From positions 1 through 56,983 of IMG/VR virus record IMGVR_UViG_3300008261_000022: a stretch of DNA of 56,983 bases, one strand, 5' to 3'. Positions 49,842 through 56,983 of this stretch are shown here, piece after piece (the stretch's first letter is position 1; each line of letters opens with the position of its first letter). Under the pieces are notes generated by a model, which did no database searches, was not told the origin of the DNA, and worked only from the letters and a program-made list of their open reading frames with translations. The translations under genes and the position numbers were made by a program. The stretch comes from a virus.

Positions 49842-51082
49842 TAGAATGTTCCGCCAAGCACACCGCCGCTAAATGTCCCGGTTCCCGTGACAACGATCCC
49901 TGAGGAGGTTGCCCTAAACCTTTGGGTTCCCTGAACCGTAATTCCAAACTGCCCTGTAGCGGGTCTATAAATGCCCGTAGTAGGCTCTGAGGAAAAGGAT
50001 AGGGATGGAGATCCAACCGTTCCATCCGTGATCGACAGGGTCACCGTACCGGCCAAAATGGTCGAAGCGTTTAGAAGATTGACTGAGTCGCAAAGAAGAA
50101 TAACCTGTTGGCCAGCGGGAACGACCGCCGCCCCGGCTCCTGGCAATCCGGTGGTTATGGTGATATCAAAATTTGATGCCGTGCCATCGGTTTGGTTGGT
50201 TACATAATAAACCTGAATGGTCTGAGGCACCTCAATGGTGACATTGCCGGTCAATGTGCCCGTGTACTTTTGGATCACATTGGAGGCTTCCGAAGGGGTC
50301 AAGGTGTAGGTTCCGGTCGTTACCGCCTTGGTCAGCTGGGTAAAGTTAAATTCCGCTCCTCTACCAATACCCACCGTAAAGAACCCAGACCCTGAACAAA
50401 TCAAAAAGCAAGAATCCGAAGGTTGTAGGTTTAAAGAGGCGTTACCATCAACCAATTCGCCGCCGGGAGGGGTCAGGGATAGGGTTCCTGTACCGCCATT
50501 TCGGATTACCGTGAACCAATTGTCCCCAAGAGTAAGGGAAGAGGTCAGGGTAAAAGTCCCCGTGCCCCCTGTCCAAACCAAGGTTTGAGCTCGATCTGTG
50601 TCTACTACCGTGTAATTACTATTAATTGAAATAACCGGATGAGACTGATTTAGGGTGTTGCCGCTTGCCAAAAGGCCGTATCCGGCAAGGGTGGAGGCAT
50701 CCACATTGGATGTGCCGACACCGAAAGCAATGACCCCCCAGGTTCCCGCCGTGTTGGGGTTGGTCTCAATATAGATGTATTTAGCCTGTCCGGCGGCTAT
50801 GGCAACAATGGTGTTCCCATCAAAGTCAGCCACCGTGAAGGTATTTGCCCCTACATTTCGGATCAGGGCATCGTTACCCACCGAAGCCTGATTGGCAGGC
50901 GGCATATCCAAGCGCAGGCCGGCCGCCGTAGCCGTGACTTCCATAATCCTAGCGGCATAGTCATCGGTCGCATTGCCGTTGATTGGCCACTCAAGCTGAA
51001 GGTTGGCAGACAGGGTTATCGCCCGATAGGCGACATCGGTCGGCTGAACCACATTACCGGTAAAAGGCGAGTTATAGCTCAT
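49841..51082 (-). CDS. Fibre-like beta-rich virion protein
   Basis: 413 residues, Gly/Thr/Ser-rich. The N-terminal part (LEWPINGNATDDYAARIMEV and TVADFDGNTIVAIAAGQAKY) is a module found in phage fibres that lists values over a surface. The C-terminal part carries EPTTGIYRPATGQFGITVQG, related to the TGIF/PAAD module of the S74 fibres, and ends GGVLGGTF like the long fibre at 2805-5801. Between adaptor and tail hub genes, so it may be a needle or fibre subunit on the tail. TAATG overlaps on both sides. Confidence 0.65.
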   Translation of the reverse strand: MSYNSPFTGNVVQPTDVAYRAITLSANLQLEWPINGNATDDYAARIMEVTATAAGLRLDMPPANQASVGNDALIRNVGANTFTVADFDGNTIVAIAAGQAKYIYIETNPNTAGTWGVIAFGVGTSNVDASTLAGYGLLASGNTLNQSHPVISINSNYTVVDTDRAQTLVWTGGTGTFTLTSSLTLGDNWFTVIRNGGTGTLSLTPPGGELVDGNASLNLQPSDSCFLICSGSGFFTVGIGRGAEFNFTQLTKAVTTGTYTLTPSEASNVIQKYTGTLTGNVTIEVPQTIQVYYVTNQTDGTASNFDITITTGLPGAGAAVVPAGQQVILLCDSVNLLNASTILAGTVTLSITDGTVGSPSLSFSSEPTTGIYRPATGQFGITVQGTQRFRATSSGIVVTGTGTFSGGVLGGTF

Positions 51083-51717
51083 TATGAATCCAATACGGTG
51101 GCTTGACGATCCGCAATCCGTATGAGGTCTTCAGTCTTCAAGACATTGACAATCTTGTCGTACTGACCCTGCCACATCGGAATGCGCTCATCGTTTTTAA
51201 GGAAAGGCATGGCCTGCAAAAGGCTCCCGTAAAGCATGGCTTGGGGAGCATAAATCGTGAACCAATTGGTCTGATTTGAGGAATCTAGGGGTTGGAGCCG
51301 CTCGTAGTACAGAACCTCAAAGTTGTACGCCGAAGCCGGAGTTGGGGCTACCAACCAATGGGTATAGTCATAGTCACAGTAGAACTTGGGGACATCCGTA
51401 TCCGTAGGATCAGGCCAATATTCCCTCAAGTACTCATATTTACGAAGTAATACGGGGCGGCGCTCTCCGGCCACAACCACATTCATAGACACGGTTTTGT
51501 GCCATCTAGCGGGCTTATCGATGACCGCTTGGGAAGCCACCATAGTGCTTTGCTGAACCGTAAGGTTGCCCAAGAACTTGATCTCTGCGGCCAAGACCTG
51601 CTCAGCGAGCATGATAAAGGTGGGGATCTTATCTAGGGTGGCCTGATCGGTTCGCTCTAAATAGGTGGAAATATCATCCACCAAGGAGTCGTAGGTCATT
51701 ACGGCCGCAACGGTCAT
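51082..51717 (-). CDS. Head-tail adaptor protein (SU10 adaptor-like)
   Basis: 211 residues from MTVAAVMTYDSLVDDISTYL; ATG chosen over an upstream GTG because it makes a TAATG overlap with the gene before. The helical N-terminus (RTDQATLDKIPTFIMLAEQV, then LAAEIKFLGNL) and the beta block VLLRKYEYLREYWPDPTDTD, PKFYCDYDYTHWLVAPTPAS, YNFEVLYYERLQPLDSSNQT, then a helical end (MLYGSLLQAMPFLKND) match adaptors that bind under the portal in SU10-like podoviruses. It directly precedes fibre-like and tail-hub genes. Confidence 0.75.
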   Translation of the reverse strand: MTVAAVMTYDSLVDDISTYLERTDQATLDKIPTFIMLAEQVLAAEIKFLGNLTVQQSTMVASQAVIDKPARWHKTVSMNVVVAGERRPVLLRKYEYLREYWPDPTDTDVPKFYCDYDYTHWLVAPTPASAYNFEVLYYERLQPLDSSNQTNWFTIYAPQAMLYGSLLQAMPFLKNDERIPMWQGQYDKIVNVLKTEDLIRIADRQATVLDS

Positions 51718-51884
51718 TACCACTTCCCTTTCTTAGCCTTGGCTCCAGCCATATTGGCCACCAAGGAGGGATACTTTGTGCCGGTTTTTTTAGCAAAAGC
51801 CTTGGCCGCCCGCTTTTGGTTGGGGCTAAGTTTCGATGGCTTTCCTAGCCCTTTGGGGCGCTCTTTTTCCCAAACTTCACTCAT
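51717..51884 (-). CDS. 55-residue basic protein
   Basis: Minus-strand frame MSEVWEKERPKGLGKPSKLS, then PNQKRAAKAFAKKTGTKYPS and LVANMAGAKAKKGKW. Its stop overlaps the adaptor start (TAATG) and its start overlaps the endolysin gene end by 4 bases, so it is a real member of the operon. Very basic; the KYPSLVANMAGAK block recurs in small basic proteins of other phages. A packaged DNA-binding protein is possible. Confidence 0.6.
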   Translation of the reverse strand: MSEVWEKERPKGLGKPSKLSPNQKRAAKAFAKKTGTKYPSLVANMAGAKAKKGKW

Positions 51885-52330
51885 GAGAAGCTCCTTGTTC
51901 CGCTTTTGTCAATTATCAGGGCTTGTCCGCGAGGCTGCATCTCAGGTGCGTTTGGCACCGAAATATGAGTCCAAGAGTCAAACTCTAGAATAATCTGATC
52001 AAAGGCTACTTTGGAGGCCATGCAGGCTTCTACCACCTCCCGTGGTGTCATCCCCGGAACTCTGAGGTCAGCCGCACAGCCAAGCCGGTGCTGCGACGAA
52101 TCTTTTGAACCGACCGCATCATTTACTGCTTTTGAGCGGTAGGCGCTATTGATCATCACGGCTTTGCCGCCTATCGCTTTTTTGACCTCTTGGAGGAGGC
52201 CGGCAAGGCGTTTGAGGTTTTCGATTTCAGCGCCATTAGGCGTGTTTTCAACGCCAAGGCGAACTGCCGTATCCGAGCGAGTAAGTTCTTCATAAGTAAA
52301 GTTCTCCGATAATTTATCAGTTGGGTTCAT
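51881..52330 (-). CDS. Peptidase M15-type endolysin
   Basis: 149 residues. Peptidase M15A pattern: FTYEELTRSDTAVRLGVEN, INSAYRSKAVNDAVGSKDSS, QHRLGCAADLRV with zinc ligands H81 and D88, and FDSWTHISV with H122. These enzymes cleave L-alanyl-D-glutamate or D-Ala bonds in peptidoglycan. It lies right after the holin gene with a 4-base overlap, the usual lysis order. No signal sequence, so it needs the holin for release. Confidence 0.88.
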   Translation of the reverse strand: MNPTDKLSENFTYEELTRSDTAVRLGVENTPNGAEIENLKRLAGLLQEVKKAIGGKAVMINSAYRSKAVNDAVGSKDSSQHRLGCAADLRVPGMTPREVVEACMASKVAFDQIILEFDSWTHISVPNAPEMQPRGQALIIDKSGTRSFS

Positions 52331-52782
52331 TTCTTTTCCAAAATCTCATCTAGTTGCTTGCTCTTTTCTTTGGAACCAGCCGACGAACCAAAGTAATAGG
52401 AGAGGATTTGGGTTACTGCCGCCGACAAAACTCCTAAGATGTAGATCAGGATGTCCTTGGCGGCCGGCTTGACCTCAATAAAGATCAAGATTGCAAAAAG
52501 GACAAACGACAGGGTAATGACCCCTAGGCTTAGGATTGAGTTGATGTTTTTGGTGATTGGGTGGACATCGGCTTTTGCCATCTCAGCCTCACGACCGCGA
52601 GCTGAGTCCCGGTCTTTGGCCTCAATCTCCATCCTTTTGACATCGGCCTCTAGGTGGGCTAACTCACCCTTTTGGGCTAATTCTAAGAGTTTGGTTTGGG
52701 CTTCAGCTTTTGCCGCAGGGTCAGGCAGTACGCGGTCTAAGACCTTCTCGCCAATCTTCAGGATGGTATCTAAACCAATCAT
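52327..52782 (-). CDS. Holin (GTA/3TM type)
   Basis: 151 residues. A charged helical lead of about 85 residues (AKAEAQTKLLELAQKGELAH, then EADVKRMEIEAKDRDSARGR) is followed by two membrane segments, SILSLGVITLSFVLFAILIF and ILIYILGVLSAAVTQILSYY, and a basic tail GSSAGSKEKSKQLDE. The layout and the FGSSAGSK end match the family of gene-transfer-agent 3TM holins. It overlaps the endolysin gene by 4 bases. Confidence 0.82.
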   Translation of the reverse strand: MIGLDTILKIGEKVLDRVLPDPAAKAEAQTKLLELAQKGELAHLEADVKRMEIEAKDRDSARGREAEMAKADVHPITKNINSILSLGVITLSFVLFAILIFIEVKPAAKDILIYILGVLSAAVTQILSYYFGSSAGSKEKSKQLDEILEKK

Positions 52783-53396
52783 TTCTTACTCCTTGAAAGC
52801 ATGGTTGCGGCAATATTAAGCATCGCCTTGGTTTGGTCTAAATCAGCGGGAGGGGTAGCCCAACCCACGGTGATCTGTCCTACAAACCTACTTGGCTCAG
52901 GCGGGACACTAATCCTGCACCCAAACCGCATACCCTTCTCGATGTACCACAAACCAATCTCTGACTGCGCCGCCTTGTATTCCCCGCAAGGAATCGTTCC
53001 TGCCATCAGCGCCACTACATCCTGGTTGTTGCCCTGGTTGGCGGTAAAGAGTCCGACATCCAGCCCATCATTCGTTTTGTCCCTACCCTCCTTGGTATAC
53101 GCCCGATACTGCACCCGCGTTCCAAGTAGGGGGTTAACCTTAAACACCGCCACGGTAGTCGCACCCGTGGTCTTAAATAAGTGGGCTACGGCATCCTCAA
53201 CCCGGTCTTCAACAATGTCCGGCAACTTCTGGTGTTCTTTATAGGTGCCTACGATTAGGTCTTTGTTGTCGTAAACCACCCAACCACCAAAGGCCAAGAC
53301 CGCCATTAGGATCAAGGCAAACAACTTAAAGGGCGAGTCCACATACGCCAACACCTTAGAGAGCGTGTCATTAGCGTTTAGCTTCTCAGTCACCAT
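52779..53396 (-). CDS. Membrane-anchored protein of the lysis cluster
   Basis: 205 residues with one membrane segment at 23-41 (FKLFALILMAVLAFGGWVV). The rest is a soluble domain with a pattern like a small GAF/PAS-type fold: ATTVAVFKVNPLLGTRVQYR, DVVALMAGTIPCGEYKAAQS, EIGLWYIEKGMRFGCRISVP, VGQITVGWATPPADL. It overlaps the holin gene by 4 bases. The fold call is weak. Position suggests a role in lysis timing or in the envelope; a membrane-bound sensor is a possibility only. Confidence 0.6.
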   Translation of the reverse strand: MVTEKLNANDTLSKVLAYVDSPFKLFALILMAVLAFGGWVVYDNKDLIVGTYKEHQKLPDIVEDRVEDAVAHLFKTTGATTVAVFKVNPLLGTRVQYRAYTKEGRDKTNDGLDVGLFTANQGNNQDVVALMAGTIPCGEYKAAQSEIGLWYIEKGMRFGCRISVPPEPSRFVGQITVGWATPPADLDQTKAMLNIAATMLSRSKK

Positions 53397-53848
53397 GCCC
53401 CCGTTGCTTTAAGAATCCCGTAAAACACCGCCGCAACCGTAAAGATGATTATCCAAATCAGACGCTCTTCATGCCTTGCCCGTTGGAACTCATAGTCAAG
53501 CATCTTTCTTTCCTTACGCATTTGGCTAACTAAAGCCTTAACCTCCGTTACCGCTGGCTTGCCAAACTCCCGCTCCATGTCATCGTACATACCCTCTTCG
53601 GCGGCACGGATCTTTCTGACTTCACGGTACTCCTTGGCGGCATCAACGAAAACTAAATCACCGCGCCTTTGTAACTGTAACTGCTTCTTTTTCCACGCAA
53701 TCCTAGCCTTGGCTTCCTCATCGAGAAAGTTACTAACCTCCTTGCCGGTCTCCTTGATCTCCCGACCAACTTTGATGGCTTCTTTGATACCCCCAAGGGC
53801 GGCTCTTGCGGATGCCGCCGGATCGGTAGGGTCCGGTAAGTTCGACAT
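53390..53848 (-). CDS. Coiled-coil protein with C-terminal membrane anchor
   Basis: 152 residues from MSNLPDPTDPAASARAALGG; this ATG has CGGAG seven bases upstream, and is preferred over a TTG two codons earlier. Long helices (IKEAIKVGREIKETGKEVSN, WKKKQLQLQRRGDLVFVDAA) and one membrane segment at the end (LIWIIIFTVAAVFYGILKAT). Could be a spanin-like or holin-associated protein. The tail anchor orientation differs from Rz, so this is not a clear spanin. Confidence 0.6.
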   Translation of the reverse strand: MSNLPDPTDPAASARAALGGIKEAIKVGREIKETGKEVSNFLDEEAKARIAWKKKQLQLQRRGDLVFVDAAKEYREVRKIRAAEEGMYDDMEREFGKPAVTEVKALVSQMRKERKMLDYEFQRARHEERLIWIIIFTVAAVFYGILKATGAW

Positions 53849-53869
53849 GAGCAAGCTCCGTAGACATTT

Positions 53870-54067
53870 TTACAGACCAAATAACTTCTTAATAAACTCA
53901 GCGGCAACGCCAGGGCCAAATAACACCGCAAAAATCGTTGCGTAAAGAAGATATTCAATCTTGCTCATACGCTTGTCCCCATCCTTTAATTGATGGGAAA
54001 TATGCTCATACCTCTGAGCGCAAACCGCTTCGTGAACGGCCAATCGAGTTTCCACAGACTCCTCCAT
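53870..54067 (-). CDS. Small membrane protein, holin-like
   Basis: 65 residues: helical charged half (MEESVETRLAVHEAVCAQRY, EHISHQLKDGDKRMSKIEY) followed by one membrane segment LLYATIFAVLFGPGVAAEFI and KKLFGL. This one-span layout is common for small holins or anti-holins. With the 3TM holin and two other membrane proteins it forms a four-gene membrane cluster before the endolysin. Confidence 0.6.
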   Translation of the reverse strand: MEESVETRLAVHEAVCAQRYEHISHQLKDGDKRMSKIEYLLYATIFAVLFGPGVAAEFIKKLFGL

Positions 54068-54069
54068 GA

Positions 54070-54276
54070 TTAGGGCAGCGTTCCAATAAAGGCTTTAGCC
54101 GCTTGGGCAGTCATCACATTGCCAGAAGCGTCTTGCAGTTCTGCGCCAGCCGTGACTGCCTTCTTAAACTCTGCGTAGTCTGTGTTGGCGGGGTCAAATG
54201 GGATGTTGGAATTGCCATTTAAGTTTACAATTACGCAAAACATATTTGAATATTGGTCTTTAATTTGTTTATACAT
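54070..54276 (-). CDS. Small fibre-region protein
   Basis: 68 residues: MYKQIKDQYSNMFCVIVNLN, then GNSNIPFDPANTDYAEFKKA and GAELQDASGNVMTAQAAKAF. The phrase NIPFDPANTDYAEFKK recurs in small proteins next to fibre genes of environmental phages. Starts two bases after the fibre gene's stop. Probably a fibre assembly or accessory protein; not named. Confidence 0.6.
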   Translation of the reverse strand: MYKQIKDQYSNMFCVIVNLNGNSNIPFDPANTDYAEFKKAVTAGAELQDASGNVMTAQAAKAFIGTLP

Positions 54277-54277
54277 T

Positions 54278-55393
54278 TTATAACTCGCTTGCGGCTTCCC
54301 AAGTAAATCGGGTGTAAGTATTTGCTGTTCCTGAAGTTACTGCAATAAAACTAACCTGTTTTGCTCCAATGTTTGTTGCTGTTGCGCTGCGGTCTGTTCC
54401 GCCACTACTTACTTGCCCTGCCGTTGTAGACCCTTGCGCTCTTAAAGTAACTGTTGGCGCAGCCCTCATTGGAATTTGAAAAGGAAATCCGCTGCAATTT
54501 CCATCTCCCCAAGAAAGCAAATGAATAGCGTCAGAAAGTGATGTTGAAACTCCGGGTTGATTTCCAACATTAAAAGAGTTTTGATAATACCGTAAACAAA
54601 GTTGTAACTCACGCCCATAATCTATGCGCTCAAACGGTGTAGCAACAGAGCCTACTTCGAGTTGAACGCCTGTGATGTACCAAGTGGCATTGAGAGTGCC
54701 GATAACATTTGTTGCTCCAGTTGCGCCAAGATAAGTAGCGCCAGCCCATGAACCAGCAGTTCCACGATAAGTTGAACCCACTCCTAAATCAAAGTGCAGT
54801 CGAATACCAATACCTGTTGTGGTTAGCCATGTTCCACTAGTGTCACCAGCAATGGTTACTGTTTTGTATTCGTAAGTATTTGCTGCTGAAATTGTATAAG
54901 TAAACGGATAAGAACGATTTTGTGCGCTATTAGAAATAACCCCACCAAATGTTCCTGTAAGGCTTGACCGAACCCAAAACGACAAAGTAACTGTTTTGGC
55001 AGATGCCGTTCCCCACGCTAAATCAGCAACATTTGTACCTTCAATATATTGGTTAAAAAGATAAAACTGAGTAGCACCTATGCTTGCATCTGCTGTTGTT
55101 ACAGTAGCGATGACGGAGTTTACAAATCCACTTGGAGCAGTAGATGATTGTTGTAAAGTAAACACGCCATCAGTTGCTTGCCCAGAACCAAAAAACCTAT
55201 CTACAGGAAAAAATGTGCCAGTTGAATTTACAGTAATCGCCGCACCAGCGTTCCTCTGGTCAATCCTCATGTCACCATTGATGATGCGGTTGCGGAAGCC
55301 CTGCAAACTATCCGCAGTAGGGGTCATGCTATTTATAGTAGCGGTATTGCCACCACTAGCGTCTAAGATTGCGTTTGCTCGTACTGTACTCAT
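54278..55393 (-). CDS. Fibre/tailspike-type virion protein with carbohydrate-binding-like domain
   Basis: 371 residues. The N-terminus (ANAILDASGGNTATINSMTP, FRNRIINGDMRIDQRNAGA) is a known phage fibre opening, followed by a jelly-roll-like domain: FFPVDRFFGSGQATDGVFTL, FVNSVIATVTTADASIGATQ, KTVTLSFWVRSSLTGTFGG, WYITGVQLEVGSVATPFER, ELQLCLRYYQNSF. The block QLEVGSVATPFE...R..ELQLCLRYY is a hallmark of these CBM-like tail proteins. It probably recognises host surface sugars. Overlaps the S74 fibre by one base. Confidence 0.75.
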   Translation of the reverse strand: MSTVRANAILDASGGNTATINSMTPTADSLQGFRNRIINGDMRIDQRNAGAAITVNSTGTFFPVDRFFGSGQATDGVFTLQQSSTAPSGFVNSVIATVTTADASIGATQFYLFNQYIEGTNVADLAWGTASAKTVTLSFWVRSSLTGTFGGVISNSAQNRSYPFTYTISAANTYEYKTVTIAGDTSGTWLTTTGIGIRLHFDLGVGSTYRGTAGSWAGATYLGATGATNVIGTLNATWYITGVQLEVGSVATPFERIDYGRELQLCLRYYQNSFNVGNQPGVSTSLSDAIHLLSWGDGNCSGFPFQIPMRAAPTVTLRAQGSTTAGQVSSGGTDRSATATNIGAKQVSFIAVTSGTANTYTRFTWEAASEL

Positions 55394-56784
55394 TATTTAG
55401 CCTCCAATGCGGCTACTTTGGTTTCTAGGGTCTCGATGCGGGTTGCCTGTGCATCGTTGATTGCTTTGAGTTCTTGGATTGCTGCAGTCAGAGTTGCCAC
55501 CAAGAATGAAGTATCAACCCCCTGATACACGGGAACCTCACGCTCCTCATGAACTGCTTCTACCGCAGGGGTGAGTTCGTTGCCTTCGTCATCATAGGTT
55601 GCTGGTACTGCGGGAGAGACTTCTACCTGACGAATCTCTGTTGCGTCTTTCTCACCAGTCACACACTCAGGAACTACATCTTGCAACTCGTGAGCAATAA
55701 AACCTTGACCATTTGAGCCGTCAACATTCCATTTATAAGTGCAAGGTTTAAGCAATGCTACCTTTGCCAGTGCGCCTGTCATGGGTGCAATGGTGTTCTT
55801 TAGGCGGTAGTCGGAGGAGGTGTTGTAAATGGTGGTAGTCAATGTTGTGCTAATTGATCCTACCGTAGTACTGTTGCGGGCAAACACAATAGTAAATTCA
55901 GTACCAGCAGAAGAATTTTGGTTGTGAAAAACGGAATAGGCAACCGTTCCATTAACCGTTGTGACGTTAAATTTATCATTGAACAGGCGACTCGTCGTCC
56001 CCACCAGCAAGTTACCGTTGGGGTCGATACGCATCGTTTCACCAACGGTTGTATTGGAAAACATTAAATTGTTAAAAGCGCCCGAAAACGGGTTTGAGTT
56101 TGCGAGTGTGATTCCGCTAGTTCCGTGACTGATTTGCAGTGTCGTGTTGTTTGTGCCATCATTTGAAGCGAAACTTCCGGAGACACCGTTAGAGCCTCGT
56201 GATACCGTTAGCGAGCCACCTACAACAGACAATCTATTGGCTCCCGGCGAATTTGTACCAATCCCCACATTACCGCTGGAGTCGATGGTTAACTTAGTGC
56301 CAGCAGATGCCCCGCCATAAATCGAAAGGTCAGAATTTGCACCATTGTCTTGTGCAATAAACGACCACACTTGACCTGTAATAGTGTTAGAACTAAGATT
56401 TATGCCGCCATACCCAGATGGGTTGCGTGTGAGCACTCCATAGTTAGTTGTGTCACCAACAACCGTCAATTTTCTTGTAGGCGATGTAGTCCCAATACCC
56501 AAGTTACCGCTGGAGTCTATCCGCATACTTTCCGCACCACCCTCCGTAAAGGCAATGGTATCTGCGGCAGGGGAGAAGATTCCTGTGTTTGTGTCACCTG
56601 TGAAGGTAATAGATGGTGTTGAAGCAGAGCCAGCAACAAACTCAATGGTCTGTGATCCGCCTGATGTTAATATCGTGCCGGAAGTTTGTGGAAGCGTCAG
56701 CGTGTAGCTTGTATTTGAATTAGGCGCAGCAATGGTAAATGTACCTGTACCGCTTGCGTTACCCTCGAGTGTTATTTTAGACAT
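55393..56784 (-). CDS. S74-domain tail fibre
   Basis: 463 residues. N-terminal TLTLPQTSGTILTSGGSQTI and DTNTGIFSPAADTIAFTEGG (the module shared with the left-edge S74 fibre) are followed by repeats of DSSGN(L/V)GIGT.SP, a typical fibre stalk. The C-terminus is a Peptidase S74 chaperone: YNTSSDYRLKNTIAPM, the self-cleavage region, GQGFIAHELQDVVPECVTG, and a closing coiled coil (RIETLETKVAALEAK). Its start overlaps the stop of the small fibre-associated gene (TAATG). Two S74 fibres in one genome suggest more than one receptor-binding tip. Confidence 0.86.
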   Translation of the reverse strand: MSKITLEGNASGTGTFTIAAPNSNTSYTLTLPQTSGTILTSGGSQTIEFVAGSASTPSITFTGDTNTGIFSPAADTIAFTEGGAESMRIDSSGNLGIGTTSPTRKLTVVGDTTNYGVLTRNPSGYGGINLSSNTITGQVWSFIAQDNGANSDLSIYGGASAGTKLTIDSSGNVGIGTNSPGANRLSVVGGSLTVSRGSNGVSGSFASNDGTNNTTLQISHGTSGITLANSNPFSGAFNNLMFSNTTVGETMRIDPNGNLLVGTTSRLFNDKFNVTTVNGTVAYSVFHNQNSSAGTEFTIVFARNSTTVGSISTTLTTTIYNTSSDYRLKNTIAPMTGALAKVALLKPCTYKWNVDGSNGQGFIAHELQDVVPECVTGEKDATEIRQVEVSPAVPATYDDEGNELTPAVEAVHEEREVPVYQGVDTSFLVATLTAAIQELKAINDAQATRIETLETKVAALEAK

Positions 56785-56983
56785 TATTTGTCCTCCAACG
56801 CTGCGAGTCGTAAAGGCTCAAGGTCTTCTGTTGTCCAGAAATCCTTTGCCAACATGATTTTCAGATGGTCACGATTCCTCTGCAAGAAATCTGCCCAGTC
56901 TTCGTCTGTCATGCCTTCGGGTTGTCCTGCGTTGATGAGGTTGACGGAATCCATTGCGGCACTGAGGTGCTGGGCGATTTGTT
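56784..56983 (-). CDS. Small fibre-associated protein, copy 2 (5' end cut by window edge)
   Basis: The frame enters from the right edge at EQIAQHLSAAMDSVNLINAG and ends LRLAALEDK-stop, with the stop sharing a base with the start of the S74 fibre at 56784. Its last 62 bases are identical to bases 1-62 of the window and the rest is clearly diverged. Only about six codons are missing compared with copy 1. The same arrangement, small gene next to S74 fibre, occurs at both window ends. Confidence 0.7.
   Translation of the reverse strand, partial: QIAQHLSAAMDSVNLINAGQPEGMTDEDWADFLQRNRDHLKIMLAKDFWTTEDLEPLRLAALEDK
56790..56851. repeat. Repeat shared with 1-62 (window ends)
   Basis: Second copy of the 62-base identity. 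It codes for FWTTEDLEPLRLAALED in the minus direction. Upstream and downstream context differ from copy 1: here the gene is followed by an S74 fibre start, whereas copy 1 runs off the window. Confidence 0.85.

Noticed and set aside
1-56983. Window ends as identical terminal repeats of a complete linear genome
   Set aside because: Identity stops after 62 bases while similarity continues; the copies are diverged genes, not terminal redundancy.

Overview
The window is a nearly complete genome of a tailed phage of a Gram-negative, probably proteobacterial, freshwater-type host. The evidence is a dense array of overlapping small genes (many ATGA or TAATG junctions), a full packaging, capsid and tail set, and families usually found in proteobacterial phages (DUF1376/YdaU initiator, YbcO-like HNH, RusA, Rap1a/Tai, Sf6-type small terminase). 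A P22 gp10-like tail hub, SU10-like portal and adaptor, no recognisable tape-measure or sheath gene, and several large ejection-type proteins point to a podovirus-like particle. I see no integrase, no DNA polymerase, no tRNA and no CRISPR array.

Almost everything is on the minus strand. Read in transcription direction from the divergent control region (34.44-34.55 kb) leftward: a YdaS/Cro-like regulator, a replication initiator with a candidate internal origin, a hexameric helicase, RusA, a secreted Rap1a/Tai-like protein, a C5-cytosine methyltransferase, a YbcO-like nuclease and a run of small unknown genes. Then come a 300-bp gene-free stretch, small and large terminase, a giant 2310-residue polyvalent protein, portal, a GroES-like co-chaperonin, scaffold, head proteins, major capsid protein, more virion proteins, and a block of tail-fibre genes that runs off the left edge. 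The right arm, also minus, continues the fibre block at the right edge and then holds small membrane proteins, holin, M15 endolysin, adaptor, tail hub, a ferritin-like di-iron protein, a 1543-residue repeat-containing protein, two further ejection-type proteins and a lytic transglycosylase closed by a leftward terminator. Only 34.55-37.48 kb is on the plus strand: an SSB-like protein with an SSB-type acidic tip, an HTH protein, a lipoprotein, a PD-(D/E)XK exonuclease and small genes.

Both window edges fall inside paralogous copies of one small fibre-associated gene (62 identical bases, then divergence). The simplest reading is a circular or circularly permuted genome whose assembly broke in a repeated S74-fibre/small-protein array.

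The most unusual content is: (1) the 2310-residue protein, built from an N-terminal ParB-like unit, two tandem copies of a roughly 830-residue unit and a C-terminal unit, with repeated Lys/Gly-Gly tags at the boundaries; the same KGG tags occur in at least five other probable virion proteins; (2) a ferritin-like di-iron protein inside the tail genes; (3) a periplasmic Rap1a/Tai immunity-type protein in the early operon; (4) a lambda-like candidate origin inside the initiator gene with motifs recurring at the divergent promoters and at the start of the small terminase gene. All functional calls are by eye from sequence; no database search was run.
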